Positions 42,155 through 54,434 of a stretch of DNA of 64,000 bases are shown piece by piece. The stretch is taken from contig NW_005200170.1 in NCBI RefSeq assembly GCF_000372725.1, positions 742,364 through 806,363 on the forward strand, read 5' to 3'. The first letter of the stretch is position 1, and each line of letters starts with the position of its first letter. A program made the translations under genes and the position numbers. The stretch is from Emiliania huxleyi CCMP1516 (lineage: Eukaryota; Haptophyta; Isochrysidales; Noelaerhabdaceae). The notes under the pieces are model-generated. The model was given only the letters and a program-made list of their open reading frames with translations, was not told the DNA's origin and did no database searches.

Positions 42155-44543
42155 TTAGAAGAGCGCCTCGATCGCCTTGTTGGCCTTGGAGATTTCGCGA
42201 TGCCCGAACTCCTTGGCGCTCATCCATGCATAAAACGCGCGTACCCCCATGTCGTCGAAGCTCACTCGCCAAATGTTCTCCGACATGTACCGCGCGTGGT
42301 TGAACACGGCGAAAAGACCGAGCACGTCGACACCGCTGTTGGGTGAGGTTCAAGGGGTGTCAGTTTAGGATGGGGAGGGGGGGGAGGGGGTCGGGATCGT
42401 TGGTGCGCAAATTAGGGTTTCCTGGCAGTGCGGATGCCCCACTCGCGCCACGCCCAGTCAGGCGCGAGCGGCCTGGTCTCGCCCACCGCCGCCACGACAT
42501 CGTCCGATCCTGCACGCAGAACTCGAAAGTCTGTCAAGGGATGCTCCTTCGCCGACTTGCTCTTCCCGCCCCACCACCAGGGCGACGCGATGACTCGAAG
42601 CTCAAGCATGGGCTCCAGCTCCACCTCGCCGTCGAACGGCCACGAGCGCCGCACCCACCGCGAAAAGACGAAGCGCTTGGGATGGGGCCTGCCCTTGTCG
42701 TCGCGCCAGGCCTTGATGACGCCGTACTGATAGAGCGGCGTGCCGTCTGGTGCTGGCGGCACAGGCGGCCCGAATGCCAGTTCCGACGAAGCTAGCTCCG
42801 CCTCAACAGTGCCAGGGAGATCTCCTACCTTCGATGCGCGCAAATAGGCGAGAGCCTGCCCATCGGTGTGGTTGCCCAGGTAAAACGCGCAGCTTGTGGA
42901 ATCGCAGACGACTGACAGCCTCTGGCTTGCTGTGCACAGAGCCGCGGGCGCCTCCGCTCCCTTCTCTCCGCGGTATAGCGCACGGAGCCGAGACCGGCTC
43001 TGCGGCTCGGTGGCGGCGAAGTCGTGGCATTCCACCGCGGAGGGAGAGGCCTTGCCTCCGAGCGCCACCTCCTCGATAAGGGGGTTGTTCACGGAAAGCC
43101 CTTTTAGGGACTTGATGCTTTCCTTTGTGTCCCAGCCCCTGCGGCAGGGGTGCGGGTTTGGCTTTGCGCGGCCGTGGCGCGGTCGCGGCGAGGAGGGGCG
43201 CGCGCACCACAGGTAGGTTCCGGCCCGCGTTGTGCCGGCCAGCGCCTCGGTCACGCCTCCATCGACAGAGGCCAAGTAGTCCGTGTCGATCATCTTAGCC
43301 CCAATCGAGTTGTCAATCGGCGATATGTCGACGAAGCGGTCCTCGCCAAACGGCGCATCTACCCCGACCTCCGCGAGGCGCTTTTGGTCGCGCAGCGCCG
43401 CCTCGCGACGCTCTTCATAGGGTGACGAGGTGCCGATCGTTCCCAGCAGGGAGCGGAGGACGGGAGAGCCGCGCAAGCGCGACTGGACCTCGCTGGCGAG
43501 CCCGTTGAACGGCTTTTTGCCGCCCATTAAAGGGATGGACGACCTGAAAAGGGAGGGGGCGTGCGTAGGTGGTGGCCTGGCGGTGTGGCGGAGAGGGGAG
43601 GGGGGGCGGACGACCAGTCCACTTCGACCGAAGGCCCCAGAAAGCGCAACATCGGGCTGACACGACCCTCGCAGACCATCGAGGCGGCGTTTTCGCGCAC
43701 CAGCGGCTTCATGATGTTGCTGATGACGGCTTGCACCACCGCAGGCTCAGTGGTGCCTTTGAAAGCACCTGCCATGTCAGTCGCTTGGGCGTGGATAGGG
43801 GTCCGATCTTGGAATTAAGTAGTACTACTAGCACCTGCCATGTCAACGTGGAAGGAGTCGATGCCGAAGTCGCCGTCGCAGATGTCGATGGCTTGGCCGT
43901 CGAGATAGCGCAGGTTGGCAAAGATGGTCATGCTGCCAGAGAGAGCGATTTTCGTTCGCCCCTCGAAGAGCGTCACGCCAGCAAGTCCGCGGACTTGAAA
44001 GTTGGCTTCCGCGACGGCGGAGATGTCGTCGATCGCGATCTGCACGCCGTCAGGCGGCTTGGAAAGGTCGCCGACCGTGCGCCAGAAGGTGTCCTGGGTC
44101 CTGTGCCACCTGAGGAGAGCAACACGTGAGGCAGTTAGGAGGGGGAGGAGAAGTGCAGCTGGCGGGAGGAGCAGCTCTCACTCGTAGTCGTCCCAGCAGA
44201 GGCCTCCACGCACCTTGACGCTGCTGATAGACGGGATGGTCATGTTCCAGACTCTGGTCTCTCCGCCGGGGACGGAGATCGCGATACGCGGGAGGATGTC
44301 GTGCTCGCGCGTGTAGGCAGCAAATGCTGTCACCGCGTCAAGCGTCAGGCTTGAGATGCCGCCCTGTATCCACGAGTTCGCGCCCTTGCAGTCGCTGCGA
44401 AGCGGAGCGGCAGGCGCAGATCGTTCGAGGAGACTGGAGGACGGCGCACACGCTTTGAGAAGAGCACAGCCTGCAAGGATGGCGAGCACGCTCGAGATCT
44501 TCTTGAGGTGGGAGGTCGCAGCCCTCACGTTGGCGGTCTTCAT
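42155..44543 (-). CDS. BPI/LBP/CETP-family secreted lipid-binding protein
   Basis: Six exons, 44543-44182, 44109-43835, 43768-43615, 43543-43211, 43138-42452 and 42335-42155, join in frame to 663 residues; all introns are GT-AG, 66-116 nt. The start MKTANVRAATSHLKKISSVL runs into a hydrophobic signal segment. The first domain follows the BPI N-terminal barrel: GISSLTLDAVTAFAAYTREH, a beta-rich middle (FQVRGLAGVTLFEG, IALSGSMTIFANLRYLDG), CDGDFGIDSFHVDM, then VVQAVISNIMKPLVRENAAS and VCEGRVSP, giving the conserved cysteine pair. Animal members bind bacterial lipopolysaccharide or transfer lipids. The C-terminal half is less recognisable and may be the second barrel or another domain. Family call from remembered patterns, moderate confidence. 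Confidence 0.65.
43764..43845 (-). repeat. Intron framed by a 16-bp perfect direct repeat in the BPI-like gene
   Basis: AGCACCTGCCATGTCA occurs at 43764-43779 and 43830-43845. The 66-bp period equals the intron length (43834-43769), and both splice sites fall inside the repeat. Confidence 0.9.
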
Positions 44544-44725
44544 CGGCGCAAGTCTGAGGACCAACGAGAGTCGACGATGCAGGGGGCACCGTCGGTTGTG
44601 ATGTCGGAGCCACGCAACCTGGATTGCGTTTTTCTTCCGGGTTGTTGGCCTGAGAGCAGCAGCAGTGCTAGCAGCGCCAGTCCGCACCTTGTCGAGCCTG
44701 TCTGCTGTGAGAGAGAGTTGTTTTT

Positions 44726-44862
44726 GTTAAACTCTTTTTGGGAGGCGGGTTACAGCGCCAGGGAGGACTAGGACGTACGTCGACGTGAGAGGAGAGAGAG
44801 AGAGATTTTTGAAAAAAATCTCTTCTCGACGTGCAGCTGCTGCCTTCCAAAAAGAGTTTAAC
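44726..44862. repeat. 137-bp inverted-repeat element (MITE-like)
   Basis: Terminal arms GTTAAACTCTTTTTGG (44726-44741) and its exact reverse complement (44847-44862). Similarity continues imperfectly inward (GGAGGCGGG against GAAGGCAGC). The centre has a GA-rich run and a hairpin AGAGATTTTT...AAAAATCTCT. It lies at the 3' edge of the LINE-like fragment and may be a non-autonomous element or the LINE tail. Confidence 0.7.
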
Positions 44863-45930
44863 ACTTCTAGTCCGTGCACTCGACCGCCCTCGCCGCAGGC
44901 AAGCTCATTCACAATCTGCTCTGCGATTGCCGTGTGAAGAACGACTGAGATGCGCTGCTTCTGCAGCCCCAGCCAATTCTTGGTGGTCCATGTCACCTCA
45001 TCGAGGTACTGGGCCCGCGTCAGCTTGTTCTGCAGCAGGGCACGTTCGCCGCCTTCCAGAGGATCTCGCCGACCCCCTTCTCGAACCCACCGAACGACTC
45101 GAACAGCAGCAGCTGCACGTCGACGTCCTTGTCCTCCCTGGCGTAGCGATACTCGCCGCCATAGGACGGTATGCGGCGGTCGCCGCCCACCACCCTTCCC
45201 CCCTAGTATGCCAGCGACCCGTCCCCTGCCCCCTTTCGCCCTTGTTTTTCCTTTCCCCCTCCATGCCCTGGCCCCGGTACCCCTCCTTCCCCTCCCCCCC
45301 CCCCCCCCCTCTCCCTCCTCGCAGTAGGGCCCATGCCCAACGACCATGTTCCGGTAGACCGCCTCGGTGTTGCCGAAAGCGACAAAAGCGCCCTTCCGAC
45401 CGTGCTCCCCGCTGCTGCTGAGGGGGCAGACGACCTTGACATCGCCGGAATAGTGCCTGCCGCCCCCGCCAATGTTGCACGCGTCCGCGTCGGGTTGTTT
45501 GTTGTAACTTACTATGACCGAGGTGGTTTGTCGGAGCTCCATTCGCACAGCTGTGCCCCACGCGGCGCGTAGGGCGAGTATGAGGCGCTGAAGAGTGTAC
45601 TTGTGTTTGATGTTGTGGCCCTGCTGCGGAACGTTGACAGCAGCGTCGCCAAACTCGTCGTGGTACTTCTTGTTCCGAGTCTTCTTGCCCGCCGCCGCGG
45701 CCTGGCAAGCCACGTCGAGGGGAAGACCCAGGCGGCGCTGCACCGTTGTGGACCACCGTCGTGTGAAGCGCCGCTGCCGCGCTGCGCCTGATGCAGGAAC
45801 TCGTTCTTGGACGTGAACTCGGCGAAGGGCAGCAGCTGCTTGGCCGGGTGGGGACGAGAGTATGCGGCCGGAAGACCGCCCACCCAGCCCCTCCTCGGCA
45901 CACCCCGGCAGCCAATGTGACCGGGGGGCG
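44863..45930 (-). mobile_element. Decayed LINE (non-LTR retrotransposon) 3' fragment
   Basis: The - strand reads MQRRLGLPLDVACQ, then KYHDEFGDAAVNVPQQGHNI, KHKYTLQRLILALRAAWG, PDADACNIGGGGRHYSGDVK and, in a second frame, YRYAREDKDVDVQLLLFESF, then in the first frame NKLTRAQYLDEVTWTTKNWL. This order resembles the C-terminal part of reverse-transcriptase polyproteins common in algal genomes. The PD...GDVK spacing suggests a restriction-like endonuclease domain. A C-rich insertion near 45200-45310 and at least two frame changes show it is not functional. No reverse-transcriptase core is visible in the window, so it is 5'-truncated. Family call from memory; a different element type is possible. 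Confidence 0.5.
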
Positions 45931-46271
45931 GGTAACGTGTGTCGTGTGAGTCGTGTGTGTGGAGAAGTTTACCACGGCTTTACGTTCACCTTACCTTACC
46001 ACAGTTGACACTCCCACGCGCCACTCATGCCCTTCTGCACGCACACCGCGTGAAAACCGCACGTACGTCCCCGCGCGCACGCAAACACGCGCAGCGCGCC
46101 AACGCAGACTTTGTGCTGGCGTCCCATGGCGGCTCCGAGCCGCCCGCACCAGCTGCGCGCCTTCCGCCGGGGCTGGCAGGCGTCAAACAACCTGTTAGTT
46201 AGGTCGTTCTTGCGCGCTATGCGGATCCAATGAAGGACGCAAAGGACGCAAAGCTAGCGCCGCTTCGCGCA
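45931..46271. other. Spacer
   Basis: Between the LINE-like fragment and the 3' end of the Hint-domain gene. I see no feature. Confidence 0.5.
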
Positions 46272-49200
46272 CTACTTGCGCGCCGTGATCACGCCAAGCG
46301 TAGCGGCGACCGTGACGGCCACGGCAGCGGCGACCTCGAGCGATGCGATTGGCTCCACCACCTGGTCGAGCGACGGAGCGAAAGTGGGCGACGGGGCGGG
46401 GAGGAGTGGGGACAAGTACAAGTGACATAAACTTGGGACGGGAGAGAGGGCTCACCTCGCCATCGATGTAGTGCATCGGCTTGGGGTTCACGGCCGCCAC
46501 GACGAGGCGGCCGAGGGAGGGGCAAGCCGCCTCGACGAGCGGGACGAGGTACTTGTTGCGCGCGACGACGGCCGCACTGTTGTACGAGGTCGCGACACCG
46601 TCGACGATTGGCCAGCCGCCGTGCATAGTGAGCGGGCTGTGCAGCCCGTCGGCTACGACCTTGGTTATCTTGAGGACGGGCGCCTGCAGGAGGGGGGGGG
46701 GNNNNNNNNNNNNNNNNNNNNNNNNNNNNNNNNNNNNNNNNNNNNNNNNNNNNNNNNNNNNNNNNNNNNNNNNNNNNNNNNNNNNNNNNNNNNNNNNNNN
46801 NGCGGGGGGGCTCGCATCGGGAGAGGCAGGGGTGTGTGTGTGGTGCTGGGGGTATAGACGCGCCTGCACGAGCGTGCCCGCGGCCGGCGACGCGAGCCAG
46901 ACCGTCTCTCCGACGGCAACCTCGGACGCCTGCTTGAGCGCCTTTGCCGGGCCGGCGGGCAGCTTGTGCGTCGAGGTGAGCGTGACCGTCGCCGTCGCGG
47001 TGGCGAGCGAGAGGAAGGCCGCCTTGGCGGACGGGTCGGCCAGCGAGAAGGAGGAGACGACGTCGAAGCCGAGGGTGCCTAGTAGAAGCAAGCGACTGTG
47101 AAACAGATGAAACGCTCTCACACGGCATCGAAAGCGAGGGTGCCGTCCGCCGCCGCCGCGAGGATCGAGTCGCCGGCGGAGAGGGAGGAGAGGGGGGCGG
47201 TAGCGCCGTCGGCACGATGCACCGTCGCAGAGCTTGGGAAGCACGGCGGGTCCGTGGACTGCGGCTCCACGTCAGGTGGCGACATTGGTGGCGGCGGCGT
47301 GGGCGGCGGCAGCGACGGCGGCGAGGACGGCGGCGCTATCCTGAGGTGCGTCGAGTCGGGAGGCTCCTCCTCCTCTTCAGCGAGGCGACGGGACGAGGAC
47401 GCGAGCGTGCAACCCGTGCCGCTGTAGTGGGTGCAGGTAGCGCCGCGCACCTCAAACCCGCAGACCGTGTCGTTGTTACTCGCATAGTCGCAGCACTTGC
47501 CGTCGTTGTGCCTGTCGAACCGGCTCGTGTAGCCCGCGATGGTCCCGCTAGAGTAGCGACTGACGAAACCGAGACACGAGAGTGGGGGCGGCGCGAGTGG
47601 CGGCGGCGAGGGCGGCGGCGGTGAGGGCGGCGGCCGCACGGGCGGTGGCGGCGATGACGGCGGTGATGGCGGCGGTGGAGACGGCGGCGGCGGCGGGGGC
47701 GAGGATGGAGGCGACGAGGGCGGCGGTGAGGGCGGCGGCGAGAGCGGCGGCGAGGGTGGCCATGAGGGCGGCGAGGGCAGGGAAGGTGGCGGCGGCGGCG
47801 ACGGCGACCCGGGCGCGACCAGGACTCGCACCCCCTACACGCATGGGGAGGAGGGGGGGGGGGGGGCTAGAGCTCGTGCTTAGAGGCGGGTGTCGCGCTG
47901 CCGCCTCCATGCGAGTGATCGCTGTGTGTGCCTGTTTTATTAGGCAGGCGAGTGGGGGCGGGGGCGGTCCCATCTCTCCTGTGTACGGGTGTTGGCTGTC
48001 TCTCCTGACTGCCTGTCTCTGTCCGGGAGGAATCTCGAAGCGAAGAACGGTGTCCATGTATGGTGGCTGTGGGTGGTCGCGAACGACCGGTATTTGAGGT
48101 ATGTGTGCTGTGTGGTCGCGAGCCTGAATTGCCCACGACTCGTCATTGGCAGGTTGGTCCAGGGTTGTGCTGATGCGAAGCCGCAGCCATTGGCCGTCAT
48201 CGCCAGACAAAGACGCCTGGGCAACCAGCGGGAGTTCCATCCAGTCGTCATAACCATTCCCGCAGTCTGTCGATATTCGAGACGGAGCCGGGTTTCCAAC
48301 CTCGGGAAGAGGTTGGAAAGACAGCGCGAGCTCGCCGTTGAGGTAGATCTGGACCTCCTCCTTCCTGTCCCACGAGTCGAAGGCGAAGAAGCGGAGCTCG
48401 ACGCGTACGGTGCCTGCAGGGGGAGTGAGGGTGTGCGAATGTGCGAGTTAGAGCGTCGCGTGGAGACTGTTATACGACTGCTTGTGTCCTCTCGAGCGCC
48501 AGTCTCGGAAACTAAGGACCGGTTCCGCATCTAGTGGGGCGGTGCCGTAGGACGGTGCGGCGCTTAGGTCGAACTCCCTTTCGAGGTACGCGTCCTTGCC
48601 GAGAGTTTTCGGTGCGGGGAAAAACCGATACGACGCACCCGGGGACGCACCCGGGGGCACTTTCCGGTGGCACCCCCCGGGGGCGAGGTTCTGGACGTTG
48701 CTCGTCCAGCTCCCCGCGTCAGCGAGAGGAGGCCAGAAGTCACTTGCGACCAGAGTGAAGCCCGGCATGGCCGGTGGCGGCTGTGGCGGAGCGGCCGGCG
48801 AGGGCGGCGGCGAGGGCGGAGGTGGCCGTGGCGGCGGCGTCGAGGGCGGCACGGGGCGGGTTGGCGGCGGCTGCAACGGCGGTTGCGGCGGCGGCGACGG
48901 TGGCGGTGCGGGTGGCGGCGGCGGCTGCGGCGGCGGCGGAGGCGAGTCCGGCGGTAGCGGCGGCGGCGATGGCGACGGCGGGGAGGGCGGAGGGCGGGGC
49001 GGCGACGCGGGCGGGCTGGCCACCAGCACGTAAACGTTGCAAGAGGGGTTGCGAGTGGGCGAATTGTCGTCGCAGATGGTGCAGTCGGTGCTCTCGCGGC
49101 AGAAGCTGAAGTATAGCTTGTCCGCTTTTACTGCTGCCCCCGCGCAGGCTTCCCAGGGTGGTCCTGGCTCGTCTTGGAGAGGGACGACCTCCCCGGTGCA

Positions 49201-49748
49201 GATCGAGTTGCTGTACAGCAACTCTGCTGCTGGCGGCGGTGGCGGCAATGGAGGCGATGCTGGCACTGGTGACGACGGCGGCAAGGGACTAGGAGGCGGT
49301 GGCGTCGGTGGCGGACGAGGCGGCATCCCGGGGACGGGCGGCGGTGGCAGCAGCAGCGGCACGGGGGGAGATGGGCAGTCCGGGCCCGCGCATCCGTTAA
49401 AGAAGTCCAGGTCCGGCAAAAGGGGCGGCGGCGGCGGGAACGGGGGCGGCGGCGGCGGCGACGGGGGTGGCGAGGGCGGCGGGGGCGAGTGCGGCGGCGG
49501 GGGTGGCGAGGGCGGCGGGGGCGAGGGCGGCGGCGGAAGCGGGGAAGGGCACTCAGTGAGGCCTAACGGAACTTCCTCGGATGAGCCGTCGCAGTCCCCG
49601 TCGCTCAGCGCACAGAGGCGTGTTGTATTATCGACTTGGGTAACGTCATAGTACAGTGCGCACTCCTCCTTGGTTATATTCGGCGCATTCGAGTTCAGAT
49701 CATAGCAGTCGTCAACTTTGATGCGACATTCATACGGAGGAAGCGGCG

Positions 49749-49782
<34 letters not shown>

Positions 49783-52700
49783 TGGCGGCGGCGAAGGCGG
49801 CGGAGGCGCCGGTGGTGGCGGCGTGGGCGGCGGCGGCGTCGCCGGCGGCGAAGGCGGCGATTGAGGCGGCGGAGGCGCCGGTGGGGACCCGGGTGGCGCC
49901 GGCGGCAGCCCTGGTGGCCGAGGCGACTGGGGGCTTGCTGGCGAGAGAGGCGGAGGAGAGTTGGGCGGCGGAGGCGATGGCAGCGGCGAAGGGGACGGCG
50001 GTGGAGGTGCGTGTGGCGGCGGCTGCAACGGCGGTTGCGGCGGCGGCGACAGGGGCGGTGCGGGTGGCGGCGGCTGCGGCGGCGGAGGCGGCGACAGAGG
50101 GGATTTGGGCGGCGATACATAGCCGGGGCTGAATGGAGGCAACGATGGGGGCGACGGCGGCGGAGGCGGCGACGGTGGCGGCACGGGGGGAGATGGGCAC
50201 GGGTAGAAGCCATCCGGCAAAGTATCGTCTGTGTACTGCGATGTTTCGAGGCCGTCGCAGGGTGATCCCCCACAGAAGCGCCACTTTTGAGGCGTGGGCG
50301 GATCAGTGGACGGATCTTCCGGCAGGATGTCGAAGGACGCGTCACATTTCGTCGTGCTCGCGTTGATTGAGAAGCAATCCTGCACAAAGGTGCGACAGGG
50401 AAGCGGCGGCGGTGGCAAAGGGGAAGGCGGCGGCGGCGGGAACGGGGGCGGCGGCGGCGGCGACGGGGGTGGCGGTGAGGGTGGGGGCGGCGAGGGCGGC
50501 GGCGGCGAGGGTGGAGGCGGCGGCGGACCCGGAGGAGGCGGGAAGGGTGGTGGCAGCGACGGGGGTGGCGGTGAGGGTGGGGGCGGCGAGGGTGGTGGCG
50601 GCGGCGGCGGCGGCGGAGGCATTGCTGGCTGCGGCGAAAGCGGCGGCGGCGTCGCCGGCGGCGAAGGCGGCGATTGAGGTGGCGTGTCGGGTGGCAACGC
50701 AGGCGGCGGAGGCGCCGCTATTGCGCCAATTGCTACGGGGCTCGCCGGAAGCGCGATGACGTCTGGCAGCGCGGTTGAGGATGCGACAAGCGCGGCGCCG
50801 ATAGTGACGGTCACCAAACTGCCAGCGACGGTGGCCAAGCAGAGAAGGACGCTGAGCAAGCTGGACCAGCCGAAACGTCGGGCCTTTGAGTTGCGGCGCC
50901 ACATCGCCGTGCCGGCGGCGACCGCGGCGGCGACCTTCGGCGGACCCGCCGCGAGCCACGAGAAGGCGCTCGCGAAGAAGCCGGCAGGCGCCGCCGCCGC
51001 GCTGGTGAGGCACGCCGTGGCGGCAGCGAGGCAGGTGGCCCACACCGCGCCGCGAGCCCCCTTTCCGCTCGCCGCGGTCGGCCAGGAGGCGCCGCAGGCG
51101 ATGGCGAGGAGGATGAGCACGAGGGCGGGCACGAGAAGCGGCGAGCAGCTCACGAGCGAGGACGCCTTCGAGGCGACGGCGGGCGAGAAGGCCGAGGACG
51201 CCGCCGAGGCGACGCCGGATGAGAAGGTAGAGGACGCCGACGAGGCGACGGCAGACGAGAAGGCCGAGGCCACCTCCGTCGGGCTAGGCACGGCGGGCGC
51301 GCAGTGGCCGAAGGCGGGTATGCAGACGAGGAGCAGCCACCGGAAGGCGCCCTCGGCCTTCGTGTAGCCGCCCCGCACGCAGTCGGCCGCCGCCTTGAGG
51401 CCGGCGCGACCGCCGGCGCCGCATGTGCCAGCGACGGCGCCGCATGTGCCAGCGCCGGCGCCGCACGTGCCAGCGGCGAATGGCGCCTTGCCGGACGTGG
51501 TCTGCGGCTCGCGGCGCCGGTCCGGCGACTTGCAAGGCGGCGTCTGCGGCCCGCCGCGCGGCTTCGGTCGCCGGTGCGAGCCGCGGCCGCGGCCCTTTGC
51601 CTTGCCAGACTTGCGCCTGCCCCCTGCCTTGCCAGACTTGCGCCTGCCCTTGCCAAACGTGGGGTTGTTGCGGCAGCGCATGGCCTTGCGCCGGCACTTG
51701 CACCCGCACCCCGACCGCTCGGCGTCCAGCTTCGCCCGCTGCATCTTGGTGAGCAAGATCGCGGCCATCGCCTTGTCGCGCACGGCGAGATAGTACTCGC
51801 GTGACGCGGCGTCGGCCTGCCCCGCGCCCGCGACCGCGCCAAGGGGCTTGGGCGCCACGCCGAAGGAGGTGGGGACTCCCGGCGACGGCGACTTCTTGCC
51901 GTCGGCGGGCGTAGCCTGGTAGACGACGCTCTCGCCCAGCCGGCGGACTTCGGCCTCGACGCCGTCCACGTAGCCCGGTCCGGAGCCGCTGCGGGCCGAC
52001 GCGGGCCCGCTCTTCCCCACCTCCTTCGGCGTGGGCAGGCCCGGGTGGCAGGTGGTGTCCTGCAAAGCGCGATAGGGGCACACGGGAAGGGAGATTATTA
52101 CCGGTGGGAGAGCGAGGAGTGCCAGGAGAGAATGCTGCGGCGCGCTCACCGCTGGGTCAGGCGTGTTGGAAACGGTCTTGGCCGGCTTCTCGACCTCCTT
52201 GGCAGCCTCCTCGGCGACGACCTCCTTAGCGACGGGCGCCTCCTCGGCGACTGCCTCCACGGCGGCGGACACCTCGCCGGCGGCGGACTTGATGGTCGCC
52301 TCCTCGGTGGCGGCCTTCTCGGCGACGACGGCCTCCTCGGAGACGGCCTCCTGAGTGGCGGCCTCCTCCTTCACAACGACGTCGTTGTTGACGCCGCACG
52401 CCTGAGGGAGAAACGTAAAATGTTTGGAGACGGGGACACCGCAGGGACAATGCCGATCCTGGCGTAAAAGTGCGCACCTCAGCTCCGAGGAGCGAAGGCG
52501 GCAGCGACGTGATGCCGGCCTTGACGGAAGCCGTTGGCCCGAGCTCGGTCTGAACCTGGGCCCCCTCCTCAGGCGCGAAACAAAAGCTGATTGGCACCTT
52601 TGCGAGGCTCCGATGGAACACGTGGGGGTTGTCGAACCAGACGCCCCTTGTTGATCTCACAACCAAGAAAGCCGACTCGCCCTCGCTCTCATTGAAGTCG

Positions 52701-53127
52701 ACCATGTAGCGCCTTCTCGGTTCGCGTCCTGCAGAGCAGACAGAATGGGTGCCGTGAGCGGAGTGCGACAAAGCGCCAGCATCGCGGAATGGCATTGGGC
52801 GGAGAGGTGTGCGAACAGCTATGCGCATGTGTGGGGTCTGAAATGAGAGGGGAGTGACGGGGGACAAAGCTCGGACGTTGAGCCTGCGGAGGGCGGCGCA
52901 ACGAGGGAGCGGGCTCAGGCTCATGTTGCGGGCGAGTGATGCAGGCGACGACGCCGGAGAATGAAGAGAGGCCGCGCGGACGAGGGCGAGGTCGAGGGCA
53001 AGGGCGGCGGCGGCGGTGGGCTTAACGGGGCGGCAACGCAGCGGCGCACCGCACTCTCGTCCGCGATGTCCGTGTAGCACTCGGTGGTCGCCTGCGACAA
53101 GCCGAAGTTGTGGCCGCCCTTGTAGGC
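46272..53127 (-). CDS. Pherophorin-like Pro-rich membrane protein with a C-terminal Hedgehog/intein (Hint) domain
   Basis: Multi-exon; the 5' end is unresolved (earliest supportable exon 53127-53055). Order: an acidic/Ala-rich segment; a CxC Cys/Arg cluster (ERSGCGCKCRRKAMRCRNN, ~51700); about four hydrophobic segments (51350-50770); long SPPPP linkers with Cys modules (CRTFVQDCFSINAST ~50390; CRIKVDDCYDLNSN ~49730; ELLYSNSICTGEVV ~49230); a beta module (FFAFDSWDRKEEVQIYLNGE ~48380); another Cys module (~47580); then Hint. Hint hallmarks are the start CFPSSATVHRADG (Cys codon 47243-47241), LTSTHKL (TxxH) and GLHSPLTMHGGWPIVDGVAT. A C-terminal membrane segment precedes the stop at 46272. Hint domains cleave themselves at the Cys, releasing the upstream part. 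A GC-AG intron is likely near 48128. The N-terminal portion could be a separate gene. Confidence 0.65.
46702..46801. other. Assembly gap of 100 N
   Basis: Exactly 100 unknown bases, bounded by G-rich runs, inside the Hint-domain region of the gene on the - strand. The real length and content are unknown; part of an exon or intron is missing. Confidence 1.
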
Positions 53128-53189
53128 CTTCGAGCAGGGACGCGCAGCAGGTACGCGCAGGGCCGAACGGCGTGTCCAGGAGCATAAGT

Positions 53190-53275
53190 AGCATGATGTT
53201 GATGTACGTGATGCTGATGGTGGTGGTGGTGGTGACGATGACGATGATGACGATGATGACGTATGAGCATCATCG
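53190..53275 (+). repeat. GAT/GGT trinucleotide repeat
   Basis: Imperfect GATGATG / GGTGGTGGTG run; on the other strand it would encode a His-rich stretch. It lies in the putative 5' region of the Hint-domain gene. Confidence 0.8.
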
Positions 53276-54434
53276 CGACGTGCCGGATCGCGTCGCGGTA
53301 CATGCTCTCAGCGCCTCCGACGACTGCTCCGCACGACGGGTGATGTGTGTGTTTGTCCGCACGACGGGGGATGTGTGTGTTTGTGCGTCGGTGGAGAGGT
53401 GTATGCTACGAGTGGAGGGGCGCAGGCGCTCACGAGCAGCGTCGATGCACCTCGCACCTACTCACAGCGGACGCAGCTTGAGGCCTCAGCGTCGCCACGC
53501 AAGAGGCCGCGGCGCTTCCCTCGCCCACGTTGTTGGATCTGCGCAGGCGACGGCGGACGAGCGTCAGCAGCACAAAGTGGGATGAGCATGGTGTTGGCTT
53601 GTTTTGGGGGTCGCGGGGGCGCAGTAGGCATGGAGGCGACCCGCGGAGCGCTCCGACCGCGAGACTCGGATTGAGCCGCTCGCACGGCGGTCGCAGCACG
53701 GCGTGCAGCCGGGCTCGCTTCAGTGGTGGTTGTGGGGCGAGGCGGGGTACGCGCGGTGGCAGCTCTCATCTCGGCTGCGTCGCGCCGGGCGAGGGGAACC
53801 GAGCGGGACCTGGAATCTCTTGTGACCGAGCTGACGCTTTTGGCTGGCGATCAAAACCGGCGCCCTCGACCGACGGCTTGGTTGCGGTTCCTGCTTGCGA
53901 TCACAAAACAGGGTCTCGACAAGTTTCAAGAAATGTGTGGAGAGAATGTGTGGTGTTCGTGACCCGTGTTTCCTTTATGGCCCCTGCCCTGCGAACGCGC
54001 ACCCCCCCAGCGCCCAGGCAGCCAGGCTCTGCTCCAGTGGTGGGGGCGCGGTCTTCTGATAAATGGGGCGCGACAGCTTCTAGGAAGGAAGCCGTCGCCT
54101 GCGCCTTGTGAATCGTGCTGTGATGTTTCACAAAAAAGGTCCTGTGAGAAGAAAAGCCCAAACCTCGGCCTGCATCTCGCTAGAGACGTCATCCCCAGAG
54201 ATAGGATCTACAAGGCGGTAGGTCCCGTGGTTCGCACGGCGCGCCGCTGCCGCACGCACACGGACCGTCCTCACGCCCGCTGCTGCACATTGACCAACCA
54301 TACTGTACGCACCGCGCGAAGCGGCATCTATCGTGGGAAGGAGGCCTCGCCTCTCTGCTAGCACGACAGTGGCGGCGTGTCTGCGCCTTGCACCACTCGT
54401 GTGTGCACCTCACACCTGGCCGTGGCTTTCGCAG
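53276..54434. other. Region without a confident gene
   Basis: Probably holds 5' exons of the two flanking divergent genes. One short + strand frame (53723-53962) has a plausible segment, ERDLESLVTELTLLAGDQNR, but nothing confirms it. Confidence 0.4.

Noticed and set aside
53022-53303. His-rich - strand frame
   Set aside because: Produced by the GAT/GGT trinucleotide repeat; only its flank may contain a true exon of the Hint-domain gene.
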